Shown: one piece after another, positions 5,097-5,109 of the stretch
Layout: each line of letters starts with the position of its first letter
Position numbering within the stretch: the stretch's first letter is position 1
Notes under the pieces: generated by a model
Databases searched by the model: none
What the model was told of the DNA's origin: nothing
Seen by the model: the letters and a program-made list of their open reading frames with translations, nothing else
NCBI GenBank assembly: GCA_016206945.1
Contig: JACQQP010000002.1
Location: 1-5,109, forward strand
Source of the DNA: Candidatus Omnitrophota bacterium
GTDB lineage: Bacteria; Omnitrophota; Omnitrophia; Omnitrophales; Danuiimicrobiaceae
Length of the DNA stretch: 5,109 nucleotides
Direction: 5' to 3'
Program-made: the position numbers and the translations under genes

Positions 5097-5109
5097 GTGG
5101 GCTCGGGAC

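Overview
The window looks like bacterial chromosomal DNA of moderate GC content, with tightly packed genes and many structured palindromic repeats. The repeat types (a block reading CCGGCAGGCAGG, a CATTGCGAGCGA/GAGCGAAGCAAT block and a CCTCCCCC/GGGGGAGG block) are ones I associate with uncultivated lineages such as Omnitrophota or other candidate phyla. That is a weak taxonomic guess; nothing here fixes the phylum.

Plus strand, 1-3520: the 3' end of a leucyl aminopeptidase gene (pepA) is followed by a three-gene B12 acyl-CoA mutase module. The order is a MeaB-type G-protein chaperone (start probably ATT at 580), the mutase large subunit (1442-3007, overlapping meaB by 14 bases) and the small B12-binding subunit (3116-3520). 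Two active-site positions that separate methylmalonyl-CoA mutase from isobutyryl-CoA mutase carry the isobutyryl-CoA mutase residues (Phe49 and Gln167). The module is therefore more likely to interconvert isobutyryl-CoA and butyryl-CoA, or a similar uncharged acyl-CoA, than methylmalonyl-CoA and succinyl-CoA. The chaperone would load and protect the cobalamin cofactor.

Minus strand, 4989-3564: a 52-residue lysine/arginine-rich protein with a GTG start is followed by a DUF819 (YjcL-like) multi-pass membrane protein. The two genes converge on the mutase module at a hairpin at 3516-3560.

The most distinctive feature is four composite palindromic repeats in 5 kb. Each has imperfect or perfect outer arms enclosing smaller hairpins. 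One sits in frame inside meaB and adds about 40 codons. One fills the gap between the two mutase subunit genes. One separates the small basic gene from the DUF819 gene. One lies upstream of the small basic gene. The DUF819-side element is flanked by an exact 7-base direct repeat; removing the element and one repeat copy restores an ATGA stop/start overlap. Between the mutase subunits, a near-perfect Shine-Dalgarno site with a GTG codon is cut off from the present small-subunit start by the repeat. Both observations suggest that recent element insertions have reshaped translation starts here.
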